Shown in pieces: positions 45,253 to 58,364 of a DNA stretch of 64,000 nt. The position numbers and the translations under genes are program-made. Source of the DNA: Cryptomeria japonica (Eukaryota; Streptophyta; Pinopsida; Cupressales; Cupressaceae); assembly GCF_030272615.1 (NCBI RefSeq), contig NC_081408.1, forward strand, positions 608,934,173-608,998,172, read 5' to 3'. Position 1 is the stretch's first letter; each line of letters begins with the position of its first letter. The notes below the pieces were generated by a model. That model searched no databases, was not told where the DNA came from, and saw only the letters and a program-made list of their open reading frames with translations.

Positions 45253-46932
45253 GTAATGTCCCTTCCTGTAATTGCCCAAAAAATAATAGTCCTATCTAAG
45301 TATAAGGAAAAATTAATTTTAACATTACCAAAATCATGTAAAGCTGTAACACTAATTATCATTTAGAAGGGTAGGCTCGCATAATAACACTTGGAGATCT
45401 GGAGTGGAGTCCTGCAAACAGGTTAGGAGGGATGAAATATATATACAGTGTTGCATACATGATTATGACCGATTCTAATAGATGTGCTAAGTAAGACATA
45501 AATTCGTTCTAAAGATTTATTCATGTAATGAACATAGGCTAGATTGGACAAGTGTGGTGCCCAAGAGACTCCCCCATCTAAGCTCAAGGGCGCACTAAGC
45601 CCACTTGACCCCACGTGGCCCATGCCATCAATAAGGTTGCCTAGCTAGTGGAGTGTCCTATCACCGTTCTCCTCCACTTGTCACACTTATCCTATGTTCC
45701 ACATTTACATCTTCATTCAGTATGACAGAGGGAGGAGGATTGTCACAGTAAGGTGCCTAGGAAGTCTATACTTCACAGGCCCAAGGGTAGCACCCTTGTA
45801 CCCCCTTAGCCTCATGGGACTCCCCAGTCTTAAACCATGAGGTGGCATGCCTATGAGATAACCCCATCACCGTTATCCTAACTGTAACTCCTCTCCCTAC
45901 TTAGAATATGTGATTCAGGCCCAGTAGATTGATAATGACATAGTGTATTTTAAGAATATTAATCAGTATAAATATGCAGAGTGTCTACATGATGATCAGA
46001 AATATATATATGCTGTATGCGCTGTATGCAGAAACTTTATCATAACTATTGCCACAGGATTCTGTGTATGTATACAGGGATGCAAACTGTTCGTTTTTAC
46101 TCACTGGATTTTGGAAGAGCTTAGTATCCTCTGTTTATTCCGATCTAGAAGTGCTTATCTTTGCTTGTTATTAATGGACGGATGGATTCTTGAAACCTTC
46201 GCTCTATTCGAAGTGCATGTGCGTTTCTTCCCTTTCTGACGTCTTTTTTCTTCTTCTATTCTTTCTGCCAAAGTTCTGAGTATTTTGTTACCTTTCTCAA
46301 GCCTGCAGCCCGATCCCATTTATATTCAAAACTCCTCCAACCAGAATGACAGTGTGAACATTATAAGGTTTCCTATTAAGCATACATATTAAGTGCATTC
46401 CTATGCATACCACCAAGAACAAAGATGTTACTGCCTGTAATTAATAGCAGTTCTGATCTGAACTGATCGATGGTGATCTTACTGGATGCTTTGATTCCTT
46501 TCCTTTATATTTCTCAATGTGAGGGAGAAGTCACACCTCTTCATCATGTATGCTCTTTGGCATGAGACACACCCTTTCACCATTAGTACTCTTTGAAAGA
46601 GTGCAACTCTTCATTATTTTTGCCCTTTGAAAGGGACACAACCTTTCACAATCAGATCTGTGCTTCTTATTTAAGTCAGATCTACACTTCTGATTCCCCA
46701 AAATTATCCCCTCTCAAATGAGGCCCTCTTCTCCCTTTTATACCTCATATTTGAGAGAGTCACAACTTATCATTTCATGCCTTTTGTCCATTCGGTAACT
46801 TAATTAAATTTTTAAGTATAATTAATTATATTATTTTATATTTTCATTTTAATTTTTTTTTTCTTCTTTTAAATTTTAATTTTATTAACAATATTTACCA
46901 TTAAATTCTACGTCAAAGTGGGGACATTACAA
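45253..46932 (-). mobile_element. LTR, about 1.68 kb, minus orientation, between 96-bp repeats
   Basis: The ends are inverted: GTAATGTCCC on the left and GGGACATTACA on the right. On the minus strand it starts TGTAATGTCCCCAC and should end in CATTACA, but the left end reads AGTAATG in place of TGTAATG. A good TATA box, GGTATAAAAGGG, lies on the minus strand at about 46732-46746. Modules resemble those of the LTR at 38641-39947. No 5-bp TSD is visible; instead 96-bp repeats of LINE sequence flank it. Confidence 0.7.
46732..46746 (-). promoter_or_regulatory. Putative TATA box of the 1.68-kb LTR
   Basis: GAGGTATAAAAGGG on the minus strand, about 190 bases inside the LTR 5' end, a normal promoter position for an LTR. 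Confidence 0.5.
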
Positions 46933-47672
46933 CAAGGCTTGACCCATAATCAATAAAGCTGAAATGTTCTCGAGTTTGTGGATTATTAATCCTTCCATCC
47001 TTCAATGGGAATTATGGAAGGAGAGAAACAAAAAGACTATTTCAAGAGGAGGAGATGTGTTTGCCTTCCTTTTTAAAAAATAAGAGGCAGCCATAATTGA
47101 GGTGGTGAACAAGGCTTTGGGACAATAATTCGACCTTCACTAAGTGGGACTCTAGAATGCAGAAGTCTTGGTTTGGTCTTCGCATTCCTTCCATCGTTGG
47201 TGTGGGAGGAATGGAAGCTCACTCTATGAGAGGTAGTGCTACATGGAAACCACCCATCCAAGGTTGGTATAAGCTGAACTTTTATGGGGGCTTCTATAGG
47301 CAACCCAAGGCCTTCGAGCACTAGATGCATCCTGAGAAAACAGGATGGGCAGACGATTGATAGGATGTCGATGCCTCCCAAAAGTAATAAATAACAACGC
47401 AAAATTTCAAGCCCTCATTCGCAACATTCATTTATGTGAGGAACTTAAGGTTGAGAATGTTGAAATCAAAGGGGATTCCACTCTAGTAGTGGATGTGATC
47501 AGGATCTAAATTGGAAGTTGCAGGCTCTTTTGGATATGGCCATGGAGGTCCTTTTAAACTTTAAAAACTACAGTACAAATCATGTCTACAAGGAAGCAAA
47601 CATGGATGCAGACAATTTAGCCAATGCAAGGGCAGATGGAGTTAAACAAAAAGACTTGGGTTTGATCAAGTA

Positions 47673-48703
47673 GTGAGTGGCATCCACATTTGTGCAATAC
47701 CTTGTATGGGATCTTTATGTTTGCTCAACTTCATTAATGGAGGTATTGTTCTCGGCTTGACACATGGTTGGCTGGATATGATGGTAATGTTTGCATTTAT
47801 TGCCTATATGTGGAGTTATTTCAGCTTGAGAGATCCAATGCATATAGGATGTTTGCAACTACATTTATATCCAATTTGCGGGTGGCTTTGGGACCATTCT
47901 ATGAGCTTCTTGTTATGGACATGCCCATTAGGTTGATTTGCCAAGTCGGTTGATGGTGTTCCTCAATGACAATACAAACCTCAAGTTGAGGTCAATCTTC
48001 ATGGTGGAAGGTTGGCATTGGTAGCTATCAAGTTCGTATTGGAGAGGGAGTTCTTGCACATGGATAATAGATACATAGGTGAACTCTACATCTCCCGTTT
48101 CATAGATGCTCTTTTTTATTTGAATGCTTCAAAAGGAATGGCTTTGGCTATTGCGCAACTCTTGAATAACCAAAGTTCTTGGTGGGAGCACAGAATGTCA
48201 TAGTGGCAGCTCTACCTAGAGTTGGAATATCGTGGCTAAAGGATAAACCCAGACTTCTTATTCATGGCACGGTTGTAAACTCGTATCACTTCTTGCTAGA
48301 CATCGATGTTGTGGATTTGGCATCGTAGGATTAGAGCAGAGCAAGGATTTGGCTTTCTCAAAAAAGTTTTTCACTCAAACCGATGCAAAATTAGGAGTGG
48401 ATGGGGAATTTCTTCGAGGTCAACTAGGTGATCGCCAATAGATTAGGCTCTTGGGACTCGAGCATACCTATTAGTTTTGCATTGACAATAATTATTAAAT
48501 GAGGATAGTTTTGTCTGCAATTGTGGGACTTCTTTAGCTAGATGGGCCCTATGTGGCTATTTTTTTCAGTCTCGGGTGGTTGGGGATTACAGGTTTTTTT
48601 GGGGTCTAGCCTACGTAAGTTTGTGATGCCCTGATTCCATCAAACAATGTAGAAACCATTATTTTATCAATACAATTTACCTCTTTTACATATCATAAAA
48701 AAA
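47673..48703 (+). other. LINE 3' trailer and A-rich tail
   Basis: After the RNase H region there are only short frames without recognisable domains. The block ends in ATCATAAAAAAA at 48703. Assignment to the LINE rests on continuity. Confidence 0.5.
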
Positions 48704-49229
48704 TCTCCAATCATAATGATTGGTATCCATATATCCTATCTCTCTCCAATAGGAATTATCTCCAAAAGTGACCAATGATGGCTCAGATGACTCCTCTAGT
48801 ATTGTTAAATGAAACTTTCTTCTAGTCTTCACTAGCACATGCTTTTGGCCTCTTATTCCCCATTCATTGCTATTCAAACTTGCATGGGCACAAATATAGA
48901 TACAAATACAATCATTTTTAAGACCCCCAATATGGAGATGACATTCATAAAAGACACATACACATATTTAACACAATTTTCTAGGTTAATAGAGGAGATT
49001 TCCATTACTTTAAAAGTAACATAGACAAATAATTGCTACATAAATAATTATAAGTTGATTTAACAATTTGCAATATGCAAAAAATAGTAGTGTTGCATTG
49101 GAAGATAACCCAAAAAATAGGTGGCTGAAATGCAAAAAGCATTTCATTTGTCTTGCACATTTGGTGTAGATTTTGTTTATACCCAAAAAAAAATTGCATG
49201 ATTGAAGTTTTTTTTTTTAAAAACAAATC
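48704..49229. other. Intergenic; nothing recognised
   Basis: No supported feature. Confidence 0.4.
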
Positions 49230-49571
49230 ACACAATATCCAACACAGTTGGAAAATCAGCGTTTGGTCACACATGACTACGATATCTGACATGTATTAAT
49301 GACATATTGGATACGGGGATACATGAGCCCGAGGAGGGGCAAAGGCAATCAAACTATTCTATTGCTATTGTTAGCAGCACAATGATTTATGGTATCTTAT
49401 ACACAATATCCAACACAGTTGGAAAATCAGCGTTTGGTCACACATGACTACGATATCTGACATGTATTAATGACATATTGGATATGGGGATACGTGAGCC
49501 CGAGGAGGGGCAAAGGCAATCAGACTATTCTATTGCTATTGTTAGCAGCACAATGCTTTATGGTATCTTAT
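49230..49571. repeat. 171-bp tandem duplication
   Basis: ACACAATATCCAACACAGTT begins both copies (49230, 49401). About five differences in 171 bases mark it as fairly recent. A plus-strand frame crosses the junction but its product is not recognisable. Confidence 0.93.
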
Positions 49572-52500
49572 GTATTTCTATGCACTATCATTTTGATTCT
49601 AGGGTTCTCTATTCCTATGACTTTTTTTTGTTTATTGTTGTAACTTGTAGTCCTATTGACCTAATTTTGGGCAATAAATTAAGTTACTTTTTTCTCACTC
49701 CCAAGTTATTTTTTTCTCACTCCCAGTTTGTTGATCTCCTCCATGTATCAGCCTTTACGGTTTAAGATGACCAAAATCCATATCATGATTATAAAGGCCT
49801 GTTCCAGCAGTCTGTCTAAAAGTTCCATCAAGTCTCCTCTTTTAGCTGTATTCTTGGATAAGAGTGAACTTGTGAATGTTTCAAGCTATTATCAAATGCC
49901 CTATAATGCTATTGTTATTTGATTTATAATATTTGTTTTCCCAAAAAAAAAAAAATTGTTCATGTGTACGGTTATCTCCAAGACCAATTTCATTTCACAA
50001 AAGGGCAACATATTTCTATTTTTGTTTGATATGAAATATATGTTGTACTGATTAGTGGGGAACTGAGACCCCATTATATTCCATGAAGAAACTTAGTTTT
50101 ACCTTCAGCGTCTCATGTCTTTCCTAAGTCTGCTGATGTCATTGGCCTTTTTATATATTTTCACTGCTAACTTTGATTCATTATGTACTGTAACAGACCT
50201 CCTATATCTGCAACTTTCCTTGTGCTGTGTATCTTAGTGTGAACATGTATAGGGATGCCTCCACTCTCGAAAATGAGTTTGAGAGCCACTAGATCTCTCC
50301 TTCGCAAATGCATGAGGAGTAAAGTTTAATCTGCTCAGTAAAAAGTTTATGTTGCAATTTTATAAGAGATTGGGTTAGTCATGGTAAAGGCACATGCACT
50401 ACAAAAGAATCACCTTTTGGAATCCAAATTTGGGTTTGCTTGTAGATTTTAAAACAATGTAAGGTATAAATGGAAAATAATCCCCTTGCAGAAAGCTTAC
50501 ATAAAGGGGTCATGTAGGTCAAAATGGTGTGTCACTTGCCAACAATCTTAAGAGGTCCCATACACCTGGTGTCACTTGGCAATGACCTTAAGAAGCTACC
50601 TTTGCCCTTTAACTTCTCTTTAATTTTCCTACACCTATTAAGCTCTTCCAGCTATTCTTCTTTAGTGCCACATTCTAGAATCTATGTTGTTTCATTTACT
50701 CATTTTTGATCAATCTCACGAGAAGATTACAAGAAACTTTCCTTCCTTAAAAAACTAGCAAAGTTAGACATTGAAACTCCGCCAACCGGCAGTGGCTCAA
50801 AACCTATTATAAAACACTTGAATTGAACTTCAACTCCCACTTCAAGGCTAGCAACCTCTTTAAAGCTACCCTTACCACTGGATTTCCAGAAAAATCTATT
50901 TAAGAATACTTAGTGAGATGCATCTTCTGTCCTGCTATTTTTTATATTGAATATAATTGATTGGCCAGGGTATTTGTTCACCACTTCTTCATCTAACCAT
51001 CCTTTAATCATATTGTTAGCTGGACGTATGCTAGCAGCCAGTAGTGATTTCATTATAAATAGCAATTATAGTCTGTGTAGTATAGAATTTTCTCATTGCT
51101 TGTCTTACCATATTAATAACCAAAAATCTAAATTGAATATATTAAATTTTATTAAAATTAGAAAAAACCAAAAAGACAAACCATGCAGTACAAAATTAAA
51201 AGCAAAATAATAATAAAAATATTGAGTTGTAGACTATCTCTGCCTCTCGCAGCCCTGCCATTCGACCAGTGAATCATAACTATCTATAGTCAAGAGGAGG
51301 CCAATTGAATGAATTGCAAATCTAGTTTCCTTGTAGTCTGTATTTCCACACCAGTGCTGAGCTTCCATAGCAGTGAGCAGCTACACCAGCACCATGTCTA
51401 CAGCAAGCCACCACCATCACCAGTACCATGTCTGCAGTGAGCGGCCAAGAAATGGTCAACAAAAAAAACTGTCTCTAATTGAAAATGTAGGTGCCAATTG
51501 GCAACAACAAAGACTCTCTGGACAAAGATTCACACAAATCAAAACAAGCATTTGCAAGCCCCCACGAAATAACAAATCAAAAATGTTATTTAAATATATA
51601 TTAATTATAAAACCTTAAGCTCTTTTCCATACAAATTTGAGGGCGAACCTGAAACTATTTTTTTATATTTTCTTACTCACACTACAAGCTAATAAAGTAT
51701 GATGCATATCTAGCCTCTACAAGTCTATATGTTTCGAAAACACCTTAAAGAATGTTTTGAAGAGTGCATGTGAAGTATGGTGGTTGCAGATAAATATTTG
51801 CACATCTCTAGCATCATGAATTGAAATCAGCAAACCCTGTAACTAGGCATACAGTGGTTACATTCAAAACTACAAGAAGTGCAGCAAATATCCCTTAAGA
51901 TAATGAAAATCTCCCTCCAAAAAATTCTAAAGCTACCAATACCACTTTCCTACTTGCTGGCAAGCATAATACCTTACAACAAATATTTTTGTATCTTGAT
52001 TTCTAATCCACCAGTGACATGTTCATACACTATCGCTATAAAGATCTAACAGATATGCAAAACAACAATACAAGGATTTGGCATTAGAAAAAATTGCAAT
52101 AATGTATTTACAATGCAAATTCGCTTAGATAGCCATAGCTACCAAGTTTGGAAATCAGGATTCATATCGGACAGTAAAAAGCTGAAAAATAAGAAATCCA
52201 GGAAAAATTTTAAAAATTCAGTTCAGGAATAAAAGGAAATGATTTCAGTGTAACCCAGTTAAGGCATGGATTTGCAGGTCAATGAAATTTTATTGTTTAA
52301 AAAAGACAATTATTTTTAAAATGTTCAGATAGGACCAAACAACACAATATGTCTAAAACTCTGCATACAACAAAATAAGGGCAAGATTTGCCAGTATTTG
52401 GTGACAAGGAAATAAATGTATTTCAGTACTTTAGGCTACCCCATGTTTGGAGGATGGGAATGGAAGAGAAAAGTTGGACATGTTTCCATGACAGGGTCAC

Positions 52501-54040
52501 TTTTTGGCCATTATTTAGGGGGCAGCATAACATGGCTATTAGAAAATGGGAAGAATTTTAATAATATAGAGAAATTGCAAATATTCATATCATAACATTG
52601 ATAAAGCATTCATCATAGACATTATAGAGGTTTAATAGATAACATTAGACATGAACCGGGATTCACATGAGAATCGATATGAAGTGCTTCCATGGAATAA
52701 AATGTTCTTAGGATATGCACAAACAAAATTATTGGAAGGGATATATAAACTTAAAACCATATGCAATAGAAAAGTCTCCAATCTGATTGGTTTACACTTA
52801 CCAGCATACTCCTAGCCTGAGCTAAATGGTGCTTTGGACAAAACATAAGAGAAAAAAAAAATTCAGTTGAAGTTGCTGGCCTAAGAAACAAGAATGCAAA
52901 AATTGAAGCCTAGACTAGTATACAAACCAGAATGATTGATTTCCTTGAGAAATGGAGTCACATATATGGTAAACGATTGTAAGGTATAAATAATAAAAAA
53001 ATAAAAAATAAGAGCGATGGAAACACAGTAAGCAATTTGGTGCTAGCCCAACTCCTCAACCTTTGTTAGCATTCCAACCTTTGTACCTGAGCGGAAGTAT
53101 GGACATTCTTGGGCATATAGTTGAAACCAGATTTGTTTTATAGAATAAAAAATAAAGCGATATGTAAACTCTAGATGACATGCATACACAAAGTGGAAAC
53201 ACAAACACGATAAGAGAGTTGATTGAGAAGCAATTTTATAGACAAATATCTCCTGATATAATTTGATACCTAAATTGAATGTGGCCTAGTTGTATGTAAT
53301 TGTTTTTTTCACAAAACAGCCTTGATGGGAGACTTTTTGAGATTTCCAAATAAGTGGATGTCCTCTCAAACCATTCCCAAAACATATGCTAGAATGTAGT
53401 ACAAGGATCCACAAAATAATTTGAAGCCCTTTCTCCTTCAAGTATAGATTTTACTACAACGTAAACATGTATGAAACTATAGTACTAACTATTCCAAGAA
53501 TCCCTTAATAATAATAACTATCTTTCCTTATATTGCTAATAAGATCATATCTAATATTAATTAAAAATGTATGTGTTTTTTTTAATTGCGTGTCAAGCTT
53601 TGCTAGGCCATAGGCATCCCTAGAACTGTCAAGGGGCACTTGGATGCCCCCTAGCTGACTCAAGAATGGCTAGCCATCCCCTCATGTCCCCTGAAGTTTC
53701 TGAAACATGTCAGAATTGTTAAAAAGGGCAAGGAAAGGGAGCGTTTCCTAGGCATCCCGGAGTCCCCAAAACATCCCCTACAAGGAACAGGGGTACTAAG
53801 GCAAGGGACATGTCCTCGAGGAGCATTAATTAGGTAACAAAAGATGTGGAGGGTAAGAATAGAATAGGGCATGGAAGCTAATAATAAAAGTTGGATCCAA
53901 AAGAGAATGCAAATGAGCATACATTTGAAACAATATAGGACCTTTTGTTCAAATTCTCAAATCAATAAAGCTCCAAACCAAATCAGCAATTTGTTGATGG
54001 TGTTTTTACGCACTATGCGACACAAAATAAAATACTAAGT
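49572..54040. other. 4.5 kb without a recognisable gene
   Basis: Frames are short on both strands. A small duplicated phrase, ACCATGTCT(A/G)CAG, occurs at about 51391 and 51425. Nothing else can be supported. Confidence 0.4.
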
Positions 54041-55780
54041 ATTCTATCCTCTTGAACAAAGACTCCCAAATGCTAAGCTGCATGATCAAGTGGGACGACT
54101 CCAAGGTTCTCACATGTCAAGTCTTGACATGCTCTTGGATAGACTGAGTTGTATGTGATGTGATATTGCCGGGATCACAAGGTGGCCTTAGGTTGAATAC
54201 CTGAATGATTGGATGACGTTGGAACATGGAATTTGACTTGATTTCTTAAAAAAAGGGAAAAAGGGGTGAGGGTTTAGGAAACTAATCTAACTCTAAGAAT
54301 GTAAGAGCAAAGGACAATATTTGGTGGAATTCAACTAAGTCTTGCTTTGACATGCTATGAACATCTCCACAAGGATAGTGCAATCTCTTAAGGATAGCTT
54401 TATGATTTTCAAATCATCACCACAAGCATAGACACCATCATGTTGATGCATATCAATGAAGGAATGATAATTGAAGTTAAGCTAAAGCTAAATATATCCA
54501 GTTGACTACGCAGGGCACTTTACAATCAGCAAAGTGTTAGTAGTATGGATATACGAATTTCACCATTGATCATACACAAAGTTCTTCCATTCATCTAAAT
54601 AACATGAAAAACAAATGGAGAAGTAGAGACCATGCAAATTGTTGAATCAACATATAGAATTCACCATATCTTCAATGAAGTTTACATGCCTTTTACAACA
54701 ATGTCTTGGCAACAATCTTTGCCTTCTCTTCCTACTCTAATTATTTTCTACTCTATCACCTACTCACTATTTGCCATTCACAATTAATTTTACAAATGAG
54801 ACGTGGAACCTTATATAGTGCTCTCATTACAATTCAATGGCTCAGATCGATTCACAATCAATGGCCAAGATCGAAAGATAGAAACCCTAATTAGGGTTTG
54901 TTGAACCCATTACAAAGCATTTAGTGCTTGACCAATGATATATTTACATTTGATGGGACATATGTCCTTCTGTAAAAATTCAACCAATAGATGACGATGG
55001 TAGGTGCATCGAACTTTGTGCCCATGTGGTAATTATCTTCTTTGTAGGATGAGTCAGATTCACTGAATCTGGACGCCTTATCTTAGAATGATACGATTGG
55101 ATAAGTGATGACTATGGGCCACCTCATCCCGTTCTTTGTAACTCATCACAAGTGTGTGAATGAATGAGGCATATCTCTTGATACTCAGTGTTTCCAAGCT
55201 CCCGATGTGATGATGAATTTGCTCAAGTTGATCTTCTAACTTTGATTAACTCTTCTGAAACTATCTCTTATCTTGACCTCTTGCATTCTTGAGGTTTCGT
55301 CTGGTCATACTGGCAATGATTCTTGGATTTCCAAAGTAAATTCAAGATTGTGAAAAATTTCCTCTTTGAGTGCTTGATGTTGATGCTACCCTTTGCCTTG
55401 ATGTTGCATTTGGTGTAGACCTTGTCTTGCCCATACTTGATACTCATTGTGCCTTGAAGTGCATTGATCCTACTTCTCCTGGTGTGTTCTTTGTGAAATC
55501 CTTTCCTTAAAGCAACCTCCTTGTATCCTTCTAAGACTTGAAGTGTTGCAATGAATCATTACACTAATCACGTCCTTGGTCCTTGTCTTTGCTTAAAACG
55601 GATGGTGTCATTTCCTAGGACAGATCTTGTATTCCTCTTGATGTTGTATATGACTCCCATTCCTGCCTTGTGTGGGCTTGATGCTTGACGATCCCATCAG
55701 CTGCCTTGGACGGACTTCGTTCTATCCTAGGATGCCTTGATGAGAGTTTGTCATGCTCCGGCCATCCTGTAAGAGTTGTC
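54041..55780 (-). mobile_element. Possible LTR or retrotransposon leader, minus strand
   Basis: The minus strand has a TATA box, CACTATATAAGG (about 54811-54822), preceded by CTAATTAGGGTTT-type sequence, which looks like an LTR promoter. I could not find paired ends or a TSD, so both identity and limits are tentative. Confidence 0.3.
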
Positions 55781-56559
55781 CAAATTAGTTTCATGATATA
55801 TATATTTGAAATCGCCTACCTAGGCTTAGAATAATAATCTCTCAAAAATCCTTAAATTCAAATTCAAACCCTAGGTGCATCCTTAGCCAAGTATGATATG
55901 ATCATCATGATAATAACCAGTCCTTGTGAATGTTTAAAGATGACCGAAATAAACACATCTAAGATGAAATCCATAAATGACAAAGAAGACCAGCATTATA
56001 ATAAGGTCTGGAATGACAGAACTAATCTATCTCAGACCTGCAAACAAATCTCAGATGGGCTGGTAATTGACTTTCATACAATATTGTCTCCCTCTAAGGC
56101 CAATGTTGATGTGAAATGGATAGCCTTGCTTTCAAATTCACTGTTGATAAGTGCATCCTCTTGGACTTAATTCATTGTCATTGAGCAAGATCCACCATCG
56201 CTGTCTTCATTAACAGATTTACTGACTAAATGCCTTGGAAACATTTTGCTCTCATCTCTAAAGTTGGTGGGGCGGAAACAATACCATACATACTGCCTTA
56301 AAAAGCATTTTCAATTTCCAGGTTTAAAGTTGGTGGGCCAGCATGTTAATACCTTTAAAAAAATCTTTCCTAGTCCTCACGTTAAGAGCTTGTGGGTCCA
56401 TACAATGCCACAGTAGTAAAGGGGAGGGGTCAAAGGCAATTGCAATGCCTTAAAATCCATTTTAAATTTCCAAGCTAAAAGTTTGGTGGGTCCCAGCAAA
56501 AGAGTTCTTGAAAAACTTTTTAACTCTTTCATTTTAGAGTTTTGGTGAGGCTCAAGCAA
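55781..56559. other. Intergenic; nothing recognised
   Basis: No supported feature. Confidence 0.4.
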
Positions 56560-57130
56560 TACGTGGCATGATTGTGGAAGGGTTGAAGGCAATGAGTTTG
56601 GACAGGGGAGTGCGACAGGAAGGAAAAGATGAGTGTAAGGAAAAGCTACGGGGTATGAAGGTGGTAGGAGGGAGTTATAAGGGCTGCGGTGGTTGTTATA
56701 AGGAGTAAGGAAAGGTAAGGATGTAGGGATGTAAGGTGGGTGATGGGAGATGGGGAGGCATAAGGGATATGCCAAGGGAAAAGGTTAGCGAGGATAGGGG
56801 GTAGGTTAATATGGGGTTGGGGTTTAAATGATAGTGAGGGAGTATAGGATAGGTAGGATAGGGGAGTAATGGGTATGAAGGTAGGAAAGGAAGGGTAGTG
56901 GGTAAGGAAGTAAAGGGAGGTTTAGGATGAGTAGAACAAAGGAGTAAGAGGTTAGTGAAGGGCATGCTAAGGAAATAAAGGGATAAGGAAAATGGGATGA
57001 GGGTAAGAGGGTGTAGGAAGTGGTAGTTATGAGGTTAAGGGGAGGGATGTGAGATATGGGATGTAGGGATGGGAAGATGGAAGGGAATGGATATGAGGGG
57101 AGGAGTGGAAGGAGATGGAAATGGTAGGGA
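56560..57130. repeat. 570-bp C-poor, purine-rich tract
   Basis: The plus strand is almost free of C and dominated by G, A and T in GGTAGG, GGGATG and AAGGAA steps with no fixed period. The long Pro/Leu/Ser-rich minus-strand frames here are consequences of this composition. Confidence 0.85.
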
Positions 57131-57627
57131 AGCGATCAGGCTTGGGCACCCACTAGCAATGCTGAGAGAGGCTTTATCATAAAAAGAGCGATTTATCCTG
57201 ATTACATCTTAGCCACCTGGGATACTACACTTCTTCAAAGCAAAGGCTAATAGCTAAAAGACTCAAAAAACTGACCTAGAAAGCAGAAAAAAGTGGGAGT
57301 CCCCATTTGCAATGGGGCGATGTGTGAAAACGCACAAAACAATTATGCTTTGCCCTTTCAATCACACCACACTTAATAACTCTGTTATTGTAGATACATT
57401 GCCCATTTTAAATTAGAATTACAAAGTGGCTTCCAAAACTGAATAATTATTTCATAATACAGTGACATTGTTTCAAATATTTGAATTATGTTAAGAGTCC
57501 AAATGAATAAACACTACTGAATTGTCTAACAGAATCTCAACTATCAATTAAATTCAACCCAGGCTAAGCATGACTCAGAATACACTTGCAGCAAAATACT
57601 TGTATGCAGCAACAATGAGTTTTGCCG

Positions 57628-58364
57628 TGTTAATGGTTATAGCTGCAGGAGACATCATTTTATTTGCTTGGTTGTATTACTGTTTTATTATTTGTTCTTT
57701 TTGTATTTTGTCGATCCTTTATTTACTTCAATTTGCTGCATATGTATCGGGTTCTATGCTTGCCATCACCGACCTGAGTATTAGCTGGAAATGCGTTTTT
57801 TATTATCCATCGAGTTTCAGTTTCTTTTGCCTTGGTGGCTTGGTTACTGTATTGTATTTCTTGTAACTGTCGTCTTTAGTGATATTCACGTGAAGTGTTG
57901 AAGTATTATTTAACCTTCGCGTTATTCATTCTTGTGTTGGCTTTTCATTATTTTCGTATGCTTTACGGAATTGTTTTCAGGAGACAGATGAAGCTCAAAA
58001 GAAAGTATATATTTATTCTTATGCAGGGGTGATTTCATATACGTGTGAAGATTTATGGTTCATATCTTCTCCGGCGATTCTATTTGCTCACAGATGTGTA
58101 AAAGCTTTCAGACTGCTGTAATATTCTCAGCGGCTTCTCTTGTTTCTCAAGTGCCAGCAATCATGATTAGATGATTGATTATTAAGCTTGATAGCTCTGT
58201 ATCTTAAATTTGCATCTTCAATAAAACTTGATTTTTGGTGTGGCTGGGTTTTTCGCCCTCAGGTGGAGGGTTTTCCCAGGATAAATAGTTGTTTATCTTA
58301 TCTTCATAAGTTTTCCTAGTTGTAGTTATCTGATTTGTTTAGCTTTCTGGTTCTAATTTTAACA
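57628..58364 (+). repeat. Left (5') LTR of the copia element, 737 bp
   Basis: Starts TGTTAA and ends TTAACA, a perfect 6-bp inverted pair. Includes the likely polyadenylation area around AATAAAACTTG (58220). It carries no real gene; a 98-codon frame over its start is spurious. Confidence 0.95.

Larger units (their letters stand above)
45157..47028 (+). repeat. 96-bp direct repeats of LINE sequence flanking an LTR
   Basis: Copies at 45157-45252 and 46933-47028 both start CAAGGCTTGACCCATAATC and end GGAAGGAGAGAAA; four positions differ. The LTR at 45253-46932 lies exactly between them. Confidence 0.92.
40311..47672 (+). pseudogene. LINE ORF2: endonuclease, reverse transcriptase, zf-RVT, RNase H
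   Basis: ORF2 supplies target nicking and reverse transcription. The frame starts MRLLSWNARDLK at 40311, the usual endonuclease start. After the hAT-type insertion come VNVYAPTS (41258), GGDFNTIL (41357) and SRSNHYLIQL (41607), the last in place of the SDHYP motif. After the 41897-42569 LTR comes WIDGDKNSKYFHNATKV, then reverse transcriptase with LDIEKAYDCVEWHFL (43339) and FANDTMLFG near 43650, where the catalytic FADD has Asp to Asn. A zinc region CLLCKCNEENVNHLLLGCPF lies near 45020. RNase H follows the 45253-46932 insertion, with ENVEIKGDSTLVV (47455) and VYKEANMDADNLANARADG (47582). Numerous stops and shifts inactivate it. Confidence 0.88.
36545..48703 (+). mobile_element. RNase-H-containing LINE, split by five insertions
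   Basis: A non-LTR retrotransposon runs left to right: ORF1 (36545-38580), ORF2 from ATG 40311 to about 47672 with endonuclease, reverse transcriptase, zinc and RNase H regions, a 3' trailer, and a short A-rich tail ending at 48703. Five insertions interrupt it: LTRs at 36914-37713, 38641-39947, 41897-42569 and 45253-46932, and a hAT-type element at 40457-41109. Removing them leaves about 7 kb, an ordinary size for such a LINE. The 5' end is approximate and no TSD for the LINE was identified. Many stops and frameshifts show it is long dead. Confidence 0.85.

Noticed and set aside
56377-56965. Two minus-strand Pro/Leu/Ser-rich frames of 132 and 89 codons
   Set aside because: They reflect the C-poor purine-rich plus strand, which removes stop codons on the minus strand.
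57570-57866. 98-codon frame with hydrophobic stretches at the copia start
   Set aside because: It begins in flanking DNA and runs into the non-coding LTR; the same frame in the right LTR has different limits.
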